Of a DNA stretch of 33,114 nt, positions 20,701 to 24,668 are shown in pieces (positions within the stretch are counted from its first letter, which is position 1; each line of letters opens with the position of its first letter). The notes under the pieces were generated by a model. It saw only the letters and a program-made list of their open reading frames with translations. It did not search any database and was not told the origin of the DNA. The stretch is taken from NCBI GenBank assembly GCA_029245125.1, contig JAQWPZ010000062.1:1-33114 (forward strand). Reading direction: 5' to 3'. Made by a program: the position numbers and the translations under genes. The stretch is from Rubripirellula sp. (lineage in GTDB: Bacteria; Planctomycetota; Planctomycetia; Pirellulales; Pirellulaceae).

Positions 20701-21604
20701 CCTGCAGCCAGGATTCATCGCGAACTTCGAAATCAGCGTGTTCAATCAGGACAGTCGCCCATTCTTCTTGGATGCTTGGTTTGATTGGAATGGTAACGGT
20801 GTCTTCGGAGACCAAGCGAATGAAGTGCGACGATTCAATTCGTTATCTAGCTTCAGCGATCCTGACCCGGTTGATCCGAACGATCCGGCTGGGCCTGAAC
20901 GTAATGTCAACGTGGTCAGTGTCCCGGTTCCGGCAACCGCTGCAGCGGGTGAGATCTTCGCTCGATTCAGGTTGAGTGAGGAAGCGAATCTGGGCCCCAA
21001 TGGCGAAACCGACAGCGGAGAAGTCGAAGACATCAAATTGGTGGTGGGTAACAATCCATTCCAGAACCCCAATAATCGTTGGGATGTCAACGCCAGTAAC
21101 GCGGTGACGCCTCTGGATGCCTTGCTCATCATCAACTCCATCGATCGAAACGGTGGCAACATCTTGCTTGATTCGCCACCGATTCCAGCAGATCTGCCTC
21201 CTTTCCCAGACGTCAATGGTGACAGTCGCGTCACCCCAGCCGATGCATTGAATGTGATCAATCGCTTGGGTGACATCTTCGCTGCTGGCGAAGGTGAAAT
21301 GGTTGGCATGTCGGGTGGATCCTCCTTCATGCCGCTGGCTGGCGGCGTGATGGCATCTGATTCGACCTACCTTGGCGATTTGTTGATTGCTGAAAATCAG
21401 TCAGCAAATGCCGGTTCCGATTCGATTTCTACCTCGCAGGACAATGTGTCTGAGGTGGAATCATCCTCAGAGGCAGTGAGTGTGTTCGACAGTGCCCCAG
21501 TGGTCGCGGTTGACTCTCTTGTTGACTCGCTAGCGGAAGACACTGCGTCGATTCGCGAAGAGGACGAAACCAACGCCCTGGATCAGATGTTTGCTGACTT
21601 CTAA
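5756..21604 (+). CDS. Giant (5282-residue) LExRxLLA surface/matrix protein with pseudo-matrixin, beta-helix, GEVEDI and dockerin modules
   Basis: One uninterrupted frame of 15.8 kb. Residues 1-47: basic leader (KRRRKDRR) and signature LEQRQLLA (39-46), with no hydrophobic core. About 60-335: two divergent copies of a beta-rich module. About 618-785: matrixin-like domain whose zinc motif is replaced (GAMLGIGQLLGYGYAD at 767-782). About 809-935, 1862-2045 and 2072-2275: pre-peptidase C-terminal (PPC)-like beta domains. About 970-1850: right-handed beta-helix with recurring DWGGI, DWGGV and TWDGI turns (1106, 1467, 1814). About 2315-2480 and 2825-2965: propeller-like blades. About 3006-3160: lectin/MAM-like sandwich. 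About 3755-4170: second beta-helix. About 4395-4908: tandem FDG-type modules. 4920-5100: GEVEDI domain (GEVEDI at 5088). 5110-5175: dockerin type I pair. The C-terminus is acidic and lacks a membrane anchor or RTX nonapeptides. Likely extracellular, structural or adhesive; the function is not known. Domain names rest on motif recall. Confidence 0.95.
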   Translation: MTLRDPSVRNGIKKGDRNPIDRLRSKRRRKDRRLLSETLEQRQLLAGPDLVGIQQRADALLSSGEVLNTPPRELIFRFDDNSDLDPLTLASGINITRAGDNRSFESASSITDFGTDGSVLAEFRSAESGVRGNGIEVRLRSEDRGTASQAVIVTVDDARQIVTLDLNNNPNRPSVVRDLITAVASSPAASALIEVDQISGPSLAPIGPSVGSGINVLLDGANAALAVSDLGTNSSLRARFTATVSGETGVGTSVSVSRADLGLVPGQLPFVSVSGSSIQVVLDSTAGQESTAGDLIAALNNNADSSRLLTARLEVGSESTPLLNTQFSPLVLTGATDTIVNPGFVGLGDTPHEVVFRFAETLPQDTYQIEIFGAGPLALQNLDGESFNNGVDFGTKFLLDSAPQVAAVVPAPVRRDANGSLSPELNVIEVYLNEQVSNAEDPTLYELVFTRDTVSNIDDVGFHPERVSFDPVSRIARLEFVNAMSRLQDPANPGEFLTGSARLRIGSDRAMPSAPQAIDLTQEPGDSFVNAADSGTDPNQPGNAITFTDAINGVAGEIKSLTVSSTIENPTVYGLDFPGGDEMPGVRSIRPDDPSRRDRTVPLDVWRVDGDQEDGISTIFYDFKANWRGDDPNRGLSFVADLDQTYFNLITDEQKQRAREVLSLYSEYLGVQFVETDGVPLDDAGEPLTENRFISIAVGEIYGAGTQPVENSAVGGITVATRPLDDFGNTYLHDQEFLDTGNELLVMDFQDFDESTDDQTGGEFFRGAMLGIGQLLGYGYADHLPQPVTQATVSVLNPGDDNEPSFPSPSDIVNGLYLLRPESNDVDLYEFSLARSGSINIQTVAERLRSASSLDTALRLYEDIGDGKFQEIAANDNYFSSDSLIELELSAGRYVVGVSATGNTVYDPAISGSGIGGRTEGDYELRITFDADGERSIVDQSQIALDGDADGEAGGEFNFWFIPSDPTHTVYVDKAYTGPRSGQLGMSTNPFANIDDAIDKAQQQIDAQTGDLVKKQVRIVGGGTYQIGLDNRALPLSDGATLDLPRGVQLVVDGGSTFLMRRSRIGIGSTTEASQTDRSETSIQVLGTPGNSVTFTSQSATPQGGDWGGIDIRGDVDTRDDSRVNLEEAGVFLNHIQYADMQFGGGSVAVDGPQVVVSPIELASVRPTIINSRISNSADAAIAATPDSLAETRFDEQRFQAAASFTPDVKRIGPHIRGNEIVDNSINGLFIRIETRTGENLEQLNVSARIDDTDIVHVLTENLAIEGNPGGPNASIDAPGANLIRSAATGIAGSVPAGLYRYRMTFVDANGYETAASDESVIVSASATGSVRLTGLPTVPAGQDLTGRRLYRATLDANGDSGPYLQVARLNTNDLTFVDTAATGTVPIVPNNVQIGRLNPSLVIDPGAVVKLRGSRIDVTFGSHLYAEGTEAKPIVLTSLNDARYGAGGSFDTSSTVQQGTTVNPGDWGGVHVAYGAAASFDRVTLAGGGGSTRIEGGFGSFNVIEALQADLRIANSRLEINGDGRNFVNDPDDVRSDRVGRGDNTSGTIFVRASQPVVLDNEFVDNTGPVLTFDVNSFTSDEVIDAGRATGMLGRVSDLNGNSGPMIAGNRIGTTRLNTVDPNDPTNRNFSSNDALRQNAVVDQNGDPIFSSINGLEVRGGKVATELVMDDVDIVHVVRDTIEIPNQHVLGGLRLQSDARGSLVMKFQSQDADDPDTLNRRQAGIVAGGTLVTSEDEYIDIDDRIGGSLQIVGHPDFPVVLTALSDDTVGAGFTPNGEANVDTDNNGLPIGPDGLPIRDLTSNTSAAVTTPGTWDGITIREAASDANIAITSETEPANLGNVLVNDTNPIPSQSQFLGELAPDQSSGDNNRRLGFIVDGTIAESSDLDVYSFIGEAGVEIWLDIDRTNSRLDTVIELIDANGFVRVLSDDSLSESKGDTDRLIGEGGFNPTAARALNRELVAPGSPDADFQDDYSTNSRDAGMRLVLPGSIGQRFLYHVRVRSANSDVSGDNSLVDAGQLRGGLTSGAYQMQIRLGETDVFAGTQVRFSDVRFAVNGVQVIGGPTHSPIAADEFEKLTPNETLADAQRLGLYETQFDGSTPTGDNPLLFPRPTGTDVVLDNPASPLASDRLAKSVGGILDGSTDVDWYQFTVNYEQLTRDAAQLYLSTIFDLDYADGVARADTAIYVFNDARQLVLWGTDSNIADDQPPAATDSQDLVGISDLSRGSFGTNDPFIGSAELNEGSYFIAISNQDSVPEQLGQFFDADATNPLLRVEPLDSINRIVEDHIEFFGGGTASDPEVPILFGNDAVVPYSLDDVMLYVNTGTRLHVVNPFTGDTYEPGGLGSFVGTDDNVIRDVAFRANGELFGYTDNGSEIGDDSSEYVRINTFETPGADEVNLNTVGVMDIETFHLQNVAPDNDQLDQESDDGVQVEGISISELFGEERGFFVGNRPIDRLGLSYFENILYRFDDATGVVDGPSYDRARFNPGAGTTPREVGQIDTEIVLNSRATQLGITNATEVDRNGVATPSLVDGDRFVLTDVTSAVTFEFDQGFTLVANGNQPVRDGDTVTVDGVLFEFNTGQSLQLSPVTPAGFLNQGTTVTVEGTDNVPVIFEFVRFGSPQGDNIPISLVNLVGTTRNIDAIAQDLANEITANVEGVTAQSLGDEVFFDAAPVSLGVDGTGVTIEGSEDKNNPSAIEVRVSESTSSQSLISELADVIRRETDIPVSDAGTQVAFPTAVSLDVDSRALTQTGEPGVDGDNVAILLLPTDTVETIGERIAIAVNQASDEGKLNNVSATPSGRSLSIGNGFILNATGNLTAGGVQLGGQITGIEVVNDAMFAVSDRGELYRVGPGTLLTNGNREIGNYVDTATDLVGINFEGLRAGPVSLQNGALSQLLFGITGFGDILAFNTRGELQPVFAGGRSRISTGLFGARGLDFSVVDFNMWHATGTRGDDPGHGINPLFNNARLSSQGGTSLAFTYEDGAFGGLYPDPVERPTAEARLDGGGFENTFNVPGGTKGVIQSNAFSLEGYASDDLPTLYFNYFMETSAINGQDALRVYVTTSEGVEHLVATNNLELRDLVGDDEFDDPSPFLFPAYADPDDPFEADDIDVDVQQLYDTNGSVNSAWRQARVPLGEFAGKSGLSLRVEFSTQGTTATTSESLRVISGAALAKSDDLQFAIDGETFVIDLAPTISFPSGQVLAELYTAPNEAAIVTIDGQDYVLDDGARTITAPQISIDLLAANPGFALNELTANQIAETVALEIQGNLPPNPEFSGFDFSDPSDDPNVARGRNDLIFEATPLPYTGGNLTIIGSGRFGTVGDPAAPPTNVDDVDLQRLDVKAGAVIEVDLDLDSNPGLTSVVRFFDSNGDVLPSVTNPATNTVQLAVANDGVVYIGFSGRGNDTYDPRIAGSAQPGQVDTYQATVSITLQSAIRSDENLVEFFGAELGVAASPANLFTVTPSTGGGSNNRVSVSRFLTTSEVAFQVRRALANRFTRGDTAAIPIAGSTVRVAGFSIDDSGPFGSEDDRFQFSAGFLDAARENDFEGVYLDDFIIGFAERGEVVTSANPIDPNANFIADGANDFTLPVSPTQPTTTGAYQFEIRDGSEYVNSGLVTRGLGDAPAQFRTFDTNDRLTAGVTLQALPASGLLDGATFSVFDSFNQVNFEFDIADPEGNFNGLTDPGAVVIELTAEATANEVADAVINTLNSSSVQSVLDVEATRGNTTVTPDSGEARDFLDSTVNLYGEISFNEISPSFGEVTTFELRGDANRDRDEQGIILIENSRFLFNQENGVTITRDATANVLSSDAQDAFPSALTYPRNLIELNTEGLIPGVVVQNNVLAFNTLAGVAIEGLNGGGGALNNPVGYDQIVNNTLVGGLAEPGPDLGPQVFSGTLYERGGISFADQVVSVDLGGDVDGTFTNPLAALSSPDGFGQGPEPTDGTFTLSLGTGGEATFLFTDNFLTGNDSPAADLVIYETGASETVRVEVSRNGQDFFFVGNANGFDGMIDLDQFGFGSRERFSFVRLVDVVTPADEPTAAFGAAGADIDAIGALSTTPATLYTPAGDGIVVTQNSGPTLLNNVVANFATGVNVSLSAPGDVSRDRTVIGGSGYFNNVDNANGTDDASLGLAAQIIDSSEEIFVDASGLVFTPQHGASTIDSSIDSLQDRASLLTLRGAVGLPPVPIIAPSIDLNGQLRVDDPNVDTPPGVGARVFKDRGAEDRADSIGPRLSLIKPRGDDLLIDSGRVSSTGTVYNSFEIQLIDGITPADPSSGVGVDDGSVNGSLILLTRLQSGSNVTETLVEGVDYRFSYEPADNIIRLTPLAGIWQDNSVYTIEFLGNETGILQGQPGVRYADGALTEISLPNANPESVIRNLTEVDTGIGISISEEALSFDFFGFQFPNIEGQKLEVFDGHAVEPTVFHVTTDNANIDAILQADEVPVRVGESATAEQIASAVAEQINLSSVKLFATAVGNRIQLRDSVVKSSELFDVRGATAYFGADVILSEELTGTSIVGQSLVVFDGTSEQTFSLVTDLSQPVVGTPVLVSEAARLSEISDALGTAINDSGLLVDASVNGDRLELRGQLERADAKSSLAFARPVSLNGNPLNDAFKITDFSLDVELADTVAPFADGETVTIFDGTTEQTFEFDVDGAVNAGNTPVPVPFFASSQALLAALTNAVNNSGLQVQLVASSRSFRITGLANPIGVTSATGSVIVDGFGRIGTSPGFGLSIPADGADLSPAVEDGQSFTISRGPISVTFELDFDGVQDIPGSTLVPIFDGSLDGVANAVANSINQSQLGLVAQNVGGGDVTLTGLDTTNVSIDLRDTALTQVGIAGQSTPIPVVVPLDGSPSQIAGAFSEAFAKLAINQTLVGDRVLIEGAELIRGTSIVEDRISDEVGNQALFGELVIFIGGGYDYGDAPSPYTSTAEENGPRHLVDHDFALWRPDSSNPNDRPITEDENARLPDADEDNGVELVGALQPGFIANFEISVFNQDSRPFFLDAWFDWNGNGVFGDQANEVRRFNSLSSFSDPDPVDPNDPAGPERNVNVVSVPVPATAAAGEIFARFRLSEEANLGPNGETDSGEVEDIKLVVGNNPFQNPNNRWDVNASNAVTPLDALLIINSIDRNGGNILLDSPPIPADLPPFPDVNGDSRVTPADALNVINRLGDIFAAGEGEMVGMSGGSSFMPLAGGVMASDSTYLGDLLIAENQSANAGSDSISTSQDNVSEVESSSEAVSVFDSAPVVAVDSLVDSLAEDTASIREEDETNALDQMFADF
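18970..20480 (+). repeat. Tandem array of about 110-residue 'FDG...TFEFD' modules in the giant protein
   Basis: Four consecutive modules each begin with a short beta motif: LEVFDGHAV (nt 18986), LVVFDGTSE (19316), VTIFDGTTE (19667) and FTISRGPIS (20009). Spacings between equivalent codons are 330, 351 and 342 nt, so units are 110-117 residues. Each continues with TF-hydrophobic-Asp, a proline/valine strand (VPVRV, TPVLVS, VPVPFF, LVPIFD), an alanine-rich helix (IASAVAEQIN, ISDALGTAIN, LLAALTNAVN, VANAVANSIN) and a final strand (GNRIQL, GDRLEL, SRSFRITGL, GGDVTLTGL). A shorter fifth unit follows at about 20285. Divergent relatives occur earlier in the protein (about 13350-13790, 15270-15560, 16680-16960). 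The copies are diverged at the DNA level, pointing to old duplication. Confidence 0.8.
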
Positions 21605-21625
21605 TCGTTGGTGTTTAACTCGCTG

Positions 21626-21651
21626 GGATCCCAGTTTTGAATTGGGATTCC
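21626..21651 (+). terminator. Imperfect hairpin after the giant gene
   Basis: GGATCCCA (21626-21633) pairs with TGGGATTCC (21643-21651) with a single bulged T; the loop is GTTTTGAAT. It starts 22 bp after the giant gene stop. No T-run follows, so a rho-independent terminator is possible but weak. Confidence 0.3.
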
Positions 21652-21843
21652 AACCTGTTGATCGGAGTCCAGCCGCCGGTGGGCTGCAACTGAAATGTGT
21701 CCAGTACTCGTGGAGGTGAGGCTGGATGATTTCTGACAATCCGGATTCTGCCGAGGGTGTCGTGGTTTGGCCATCCTTTGGCATAGCTATTCGGTTTGTT
21801 CAGCTAAGCCGTTCATTAGGTGCCGAGCTCGTTTGATCGCGTC

Positions 21844-21898
21844 GGAAAATCCGGATTAGCAAAAATTGAAGGATTTTGCGCGATTCAATCGGATTTCC
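21844..21898 (+). promoter_or_regulatory. Two-part inverted repeat upstream of metalloprotease gene
   Basis: The right arm TTCAATCGGATTT (21884-21896) is complementary to two left segments, AAATCCG (21847-21853) and ATTGAA (21865-21870), separated by an 11-nt insert; a further GG/CC pair closes the base. The upper loop is 13 nt. It lies 64 bp before the ATG at 21962. It may be a leader structure or a terminator; there is no clean T-run after it. Confidence 0.35.
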
Positions 21899-21961
21899 CG
21901 CGTCTAAGGGAGTGAACGACCATTCCGGTGAGGGAAAGCCGAGCTATTCTCCAAGTACAGG

Positions 21962-24478
21962 ATGTCTCTTCCTCTTCTAATCTGCCAAATGCTGCGAAGA
22001 AAACCAAAGCGAATTCGACGTCGGTTCCGGCCGATTCGTGTTGAGAGACTGGAAAATCGCCAGTTATTAGCGGCCGACAGTATTGGGGTAACCCCCATCG
22101 ATAACGCTGAATTCATGCTGGGAAACGTCGTTGTGACGCCAGTGCTCTTCGAAAGCGATGGCAGAATCGATGCGAGTACGCAAGATTGGGACATTGCGGG
22201 GGGCGAGATCGATCAGGTCATTGGTCGAATCACCGAGGGGGCCAACTGGTGGTCGACGACGTTAGATGGGCTTGAAACCAATCATGAGTTGAATTTCACG
22301 GTTGATGAGACGTTTGCTCAATCACCGTTTGAGATCCCGTACGAACCGATTGAAGGTAGTAGCGAAGTCTTCTCATTGTGGGTCGGCGATTTCTTGCAGT
22401 CCAACGGATACGGCGTTGGTCAGGCAATGAGCGTCAGCGAGAACTTGGAAGGTGCGGTTCGCGAATTCAATCACGACCAGCGAATCAAGCATGATGCGGA
22501 TTGGTCGTTCACGATCTTTGTGGTCGACTCGTCGGATGATTTCACTGGTCTTTTCAAAGCTGGCCGTTTTCGTGGCGCTTTCGCGTTTGCTGGTGGACTC
22601 TTTATCGTCGCCCCGTCCACCCGACCTGCTTCGACGATGGCCCATGAAATGGGGCACATGTTCTGGGCCCGCGATGAGTATTCAAACAACATTCCGTGGG
22701 ATGCAACTCGGGGCTATTACGACGCACAGAACTACAACGCCATCAGCAACGATACGCCTGGGTTTGTTCAGGATATCAGTATTATGCGGGGTGGTTCCGC
22801 TTTGGCAGAGGCTTATAGCACTCACTACAGTGCGGAAGCGTCACTGGCTCAAATCGGTTGGCGTGATAGCGATGGTGACGGTATTTTTGACCTCGCTGAT
22901 GTGCCGCTCGATCTGCAGGGTAGCGGCTACTTCGATGCATCGACTTCGACATATCGGTTCGTTGGATCAGCCTCTGCCGTGCCGCTGATGAATCAGAATT
23001 CATCGGGACCACAAAGCGACATGACCCTCAATCGCGTCCGTCGGTTGGAGTACCGATTGGATGAGGGGCCATGGCTGCTAGCAGCTGAGCCGAATGGGCA
23101 GGTTGTGATGATTGATGAGACGGTTTCGATTGCTCAGTCCTTCGATGAAATCCATTGGCGTGTAGTTGACGACCAAGTTGGTGTCACCAGCGCGACGATC
23201 TCAGGCACATCGACTCTGCCTGCGTTTTCGTCGTCTAGTATCACCGGGGTCTCCTTTTTAGATGAGGACCAAGATGGCCAGCGCGGCGAAGCGGAAGTCA
23301 CGCTGGAAAATACTAGTTTGATGCTCACTCGAGCAGATGGTTCACCGCTGTTTGGTGGCGAATTAGATGCCGCTGGATTCAGTGCTGGCGGGTTGCCCGG
23401 TGGTAGCGGTGCAACTTTAACTGCTGCGGGGAGTGGAACTAACGGTGAAGTCGGTGTGCAGGCATTAGCATCCGATGACACAACGCAAGCGTTTCATTGG
23501 TGGGACACCGCTGAACTCACTTGGAGAGGGGGTTGGTCAGACGATGTCAAGTTTGAAACGGTCTTCAACGAACCTGTAGGTCAGGTCACGTTTTCGGCAT
23601 CGGTAACCGACCAAGCAGGTTTCCTGAGGGTGGAGGCCTACGATGCTGGTGGGCAGTTTCTCCATCGCGTAACCAGCCCTGAGATCAACTCAGGTCTCGA
23701 TTCGCAAGTAACGATTAACGATCCTTCGGGACGGATTGCCAAGGTCAGAGCCTTCGGGCACGCGGGGACGGAAGTACTCCTGACCCAGCTGGACTTTGGA
23801 TTCCGAGATGAGGTGGTCGTTCTTGCCGGGGGCGGCTTCCAGTTTGAAGATCTTCCCGATGGAGGGTACCAAATCGAACTGACTTCCGAGAATGTCATTC
23901 ATCAATACGATTCCAACCCCGTCTCGATCGAAGTTGTCGGTGGGGCAAGCTCCATCGTGCTAGCGGCAGCTCAGCGAGTGGATAGCATTCGCTATAACGC
24001 TTTGAACCAATACGACACCAACGGAGATGGCTCGATATCGTCTCGCGATGCCTTGGTCGTGATAAACGATATGGATCGATATGGCTCACGTCGCTTGTTG
24101 GCGGGTGAAGTAGAGGGATTTAAAGTCGACACCACGAATGATGGATTTGTCACTGCGGTGGATGCCCTCGTCGTGATTAACCAACTTGCCCGTCAGGGTG
24201 AGGCAGAAGGTATGGGCGGGGCGAGTGGCGAACAGATTGGCGGCTCATTTGCCTTTTCGATGGGGGCGTCCTTTCGTTTGGAGCTGTTCGGCGACAGTCT
24301 TCAGGCCGGCGGGGAAGCTGGAATAGCACCAGAGAGTGGCTCAGACGGCAAGATTGCCAGTTTTTTAGATCATCCAGGCACCGTGCTGGGCTCGGGGGCG
24401 AGTTCATCGGAATTGCTAGAATCAACCGACTCTGACTCTTCTGATTTATCGGAACCTTTTCTCCAATCGTTCGTCTAA
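21962..24478 (+). CDS. LExRxLLA dockerin protein with HExxH zinc metalloprotease domain
   Basis: 838 residues. N-terminus: highly basic RRKPKRIRRRFRP, then signature LENRQLLA (30-37), without a hydrophobic core. The catalytic domain (about 45-330) carries HEMGHMFWARDEY with H228, E229 and H232; D238 or E239 probably supplies the third zinc ligand, a layout recalling M64-type HExxH...DEY peptidases. A Met-turn-like SIMRG (M275) and an Asp-rich, calcium-binding-like DSDGDGIFD (302-310) follow. About 420-660: SdrD-B/carboxypeptidase-regulatory-like fold (ITGVSFLDEDQDGQRGEAE at about 425) apparently split by an inserted beta-sandwich, resuming at FQFEDLPDGGYQIEL. 685-745: two dockerin type I loops (DTNGDGSISSRD, DTTNDGFVTAVD). 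The tail is Ser/Asp-rich. ATG 21962 is used; ATG 21989 (MLRRKPK) is a good alternative, since the basic leader starts there. Probably secreted; the substrate is unknown. Confidence 0.93.
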   Translation: MSLPLLICQMLRRKPKRIRRRFRPIRVERLENRQLLAADSIGVTPIDNAEFMLGNVVVTPVLFESDGRIDASTQDWDIAGGEIDQVIGRITEGANWWSTTLDGLETNHELNFTVDETFAQSPFEIPYEPIEGSSEVFSLWVGDFLQSNGYGVGQAMSVSENLEGAVREFNHDQRIKHDADWSFTIFVVDSSDDFTGLFKAGRFRGAFAFAGGLFIVAPSTRPASTMAHEMGHMFWARDEYSNNIPWDATRGYYDAQNYNAISNDTPGFVQDISIMRGGSALAEAYSTHYSAEASLAQIGWRDSDGDGIFDLADVPLDLQGSGYFDASTSTYRFVGSASAVPLMNQNSSGPQSDMTLNRVRRLEYRLDEGPWLLAAEPNGQVVMIDETVSIAQSFDEIHWRVVDDQVGVTSATISGTSTLPAFSSSSITGVSFLDEDQDGQRGEAEVTLENTSLMLTRADGSPLFGGELDAAGFSAGGLPGGSGATLTAAGSGTNGEVGVQALASDDTTQAFHWWDTAELTWRGGWSDDVKFETVFNEPVGQVTFSASVTDQAGFLRVEAYDAGGQFLHRVTSPEINSGLDSQVTINDPSGRIAKVRAFGHAGTEVLLTQLDFGFRDEVVVLAGGGFQFEDLPDGGYQIELTSENVIHQYDSNPVSIEVVGGASSIVLAAAQRVDSIRYNALNQYDTNGDGSISSRDALVVINDMDRYGSRRLLAGEVEGFKVDTTNDGFVTAVDALVVINQLARQGEAEGMGGASGEQIGGSFAFSMGASFRLELFGDSLQAGGEAGIAPESGSDGKIASFLDHPGTVLGSGASSSELLESTDSDSSDLSEPFLQSFV

Positions 24479-24521
24479 TCAGTTGGGAACCTCCCTATTT
24501 TCCCCGAATTGAATCCAGTCG

Positions 24522-24549
24522 TTGATAAAATAAGCGGCTCAAATAACAT
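24522..24549 (+). promoter_or_regulatory. Possible sigma70-type promoter before cadherin gene
   Basis: TTGATA (24522-24527) and TAACAT (24544-24549) are separated by 16 bp in an AT-rich stretch, about 120 bp upstream of the ATG at 24669. The -10 box is only a partial match, and planctomycete promoters are poorly defined, so this is tentative. Confidence 0.25.
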
Positions 24550-24668
24550 ATGTGCAATGGGCAGAGTTTGGCTTTCGCGTTGTTTTTGCGAGGGATGTCT
24601 GTCCGGCCCGCGGGGTTTCAATACTTTTCCTCCCCGTCCTTCCACTGCAATTTCTCGAGAAATATCAG

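Larger units (their letters stand above)
21605..21961. other. Intergenic region between giant gene and metalloprotease gene
   Basis: The 357 bp hold no convincing coding frame. Two structured elements are visible: an imperfect hairpin soon after the giant gene stop (21626-21651) and a larger two-part inverted repeat at 21844-21898, 64 bp before the next ATG. The second may belong to the leader or promoter of the metalloprotease gene. Confidence 0.5.

Noticed and set aside
21300-21604. RTX, PEP-CTERM or LPxTG-type sorting signal at the giant protein C-terminus
   Set aside because: The end is Ser/Asp/Glu-rich, without GGxGxDxxx repeats, hydrophobic helix or basic cluster.
24552-24668. Upstream extension of the cadherin protein to a GTG at 24552
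   Set aside because: It adds 39 residues unlike other LExRxLLA leaders; the ATG at 24669 gives a basic leader comparable to the two neighbours.
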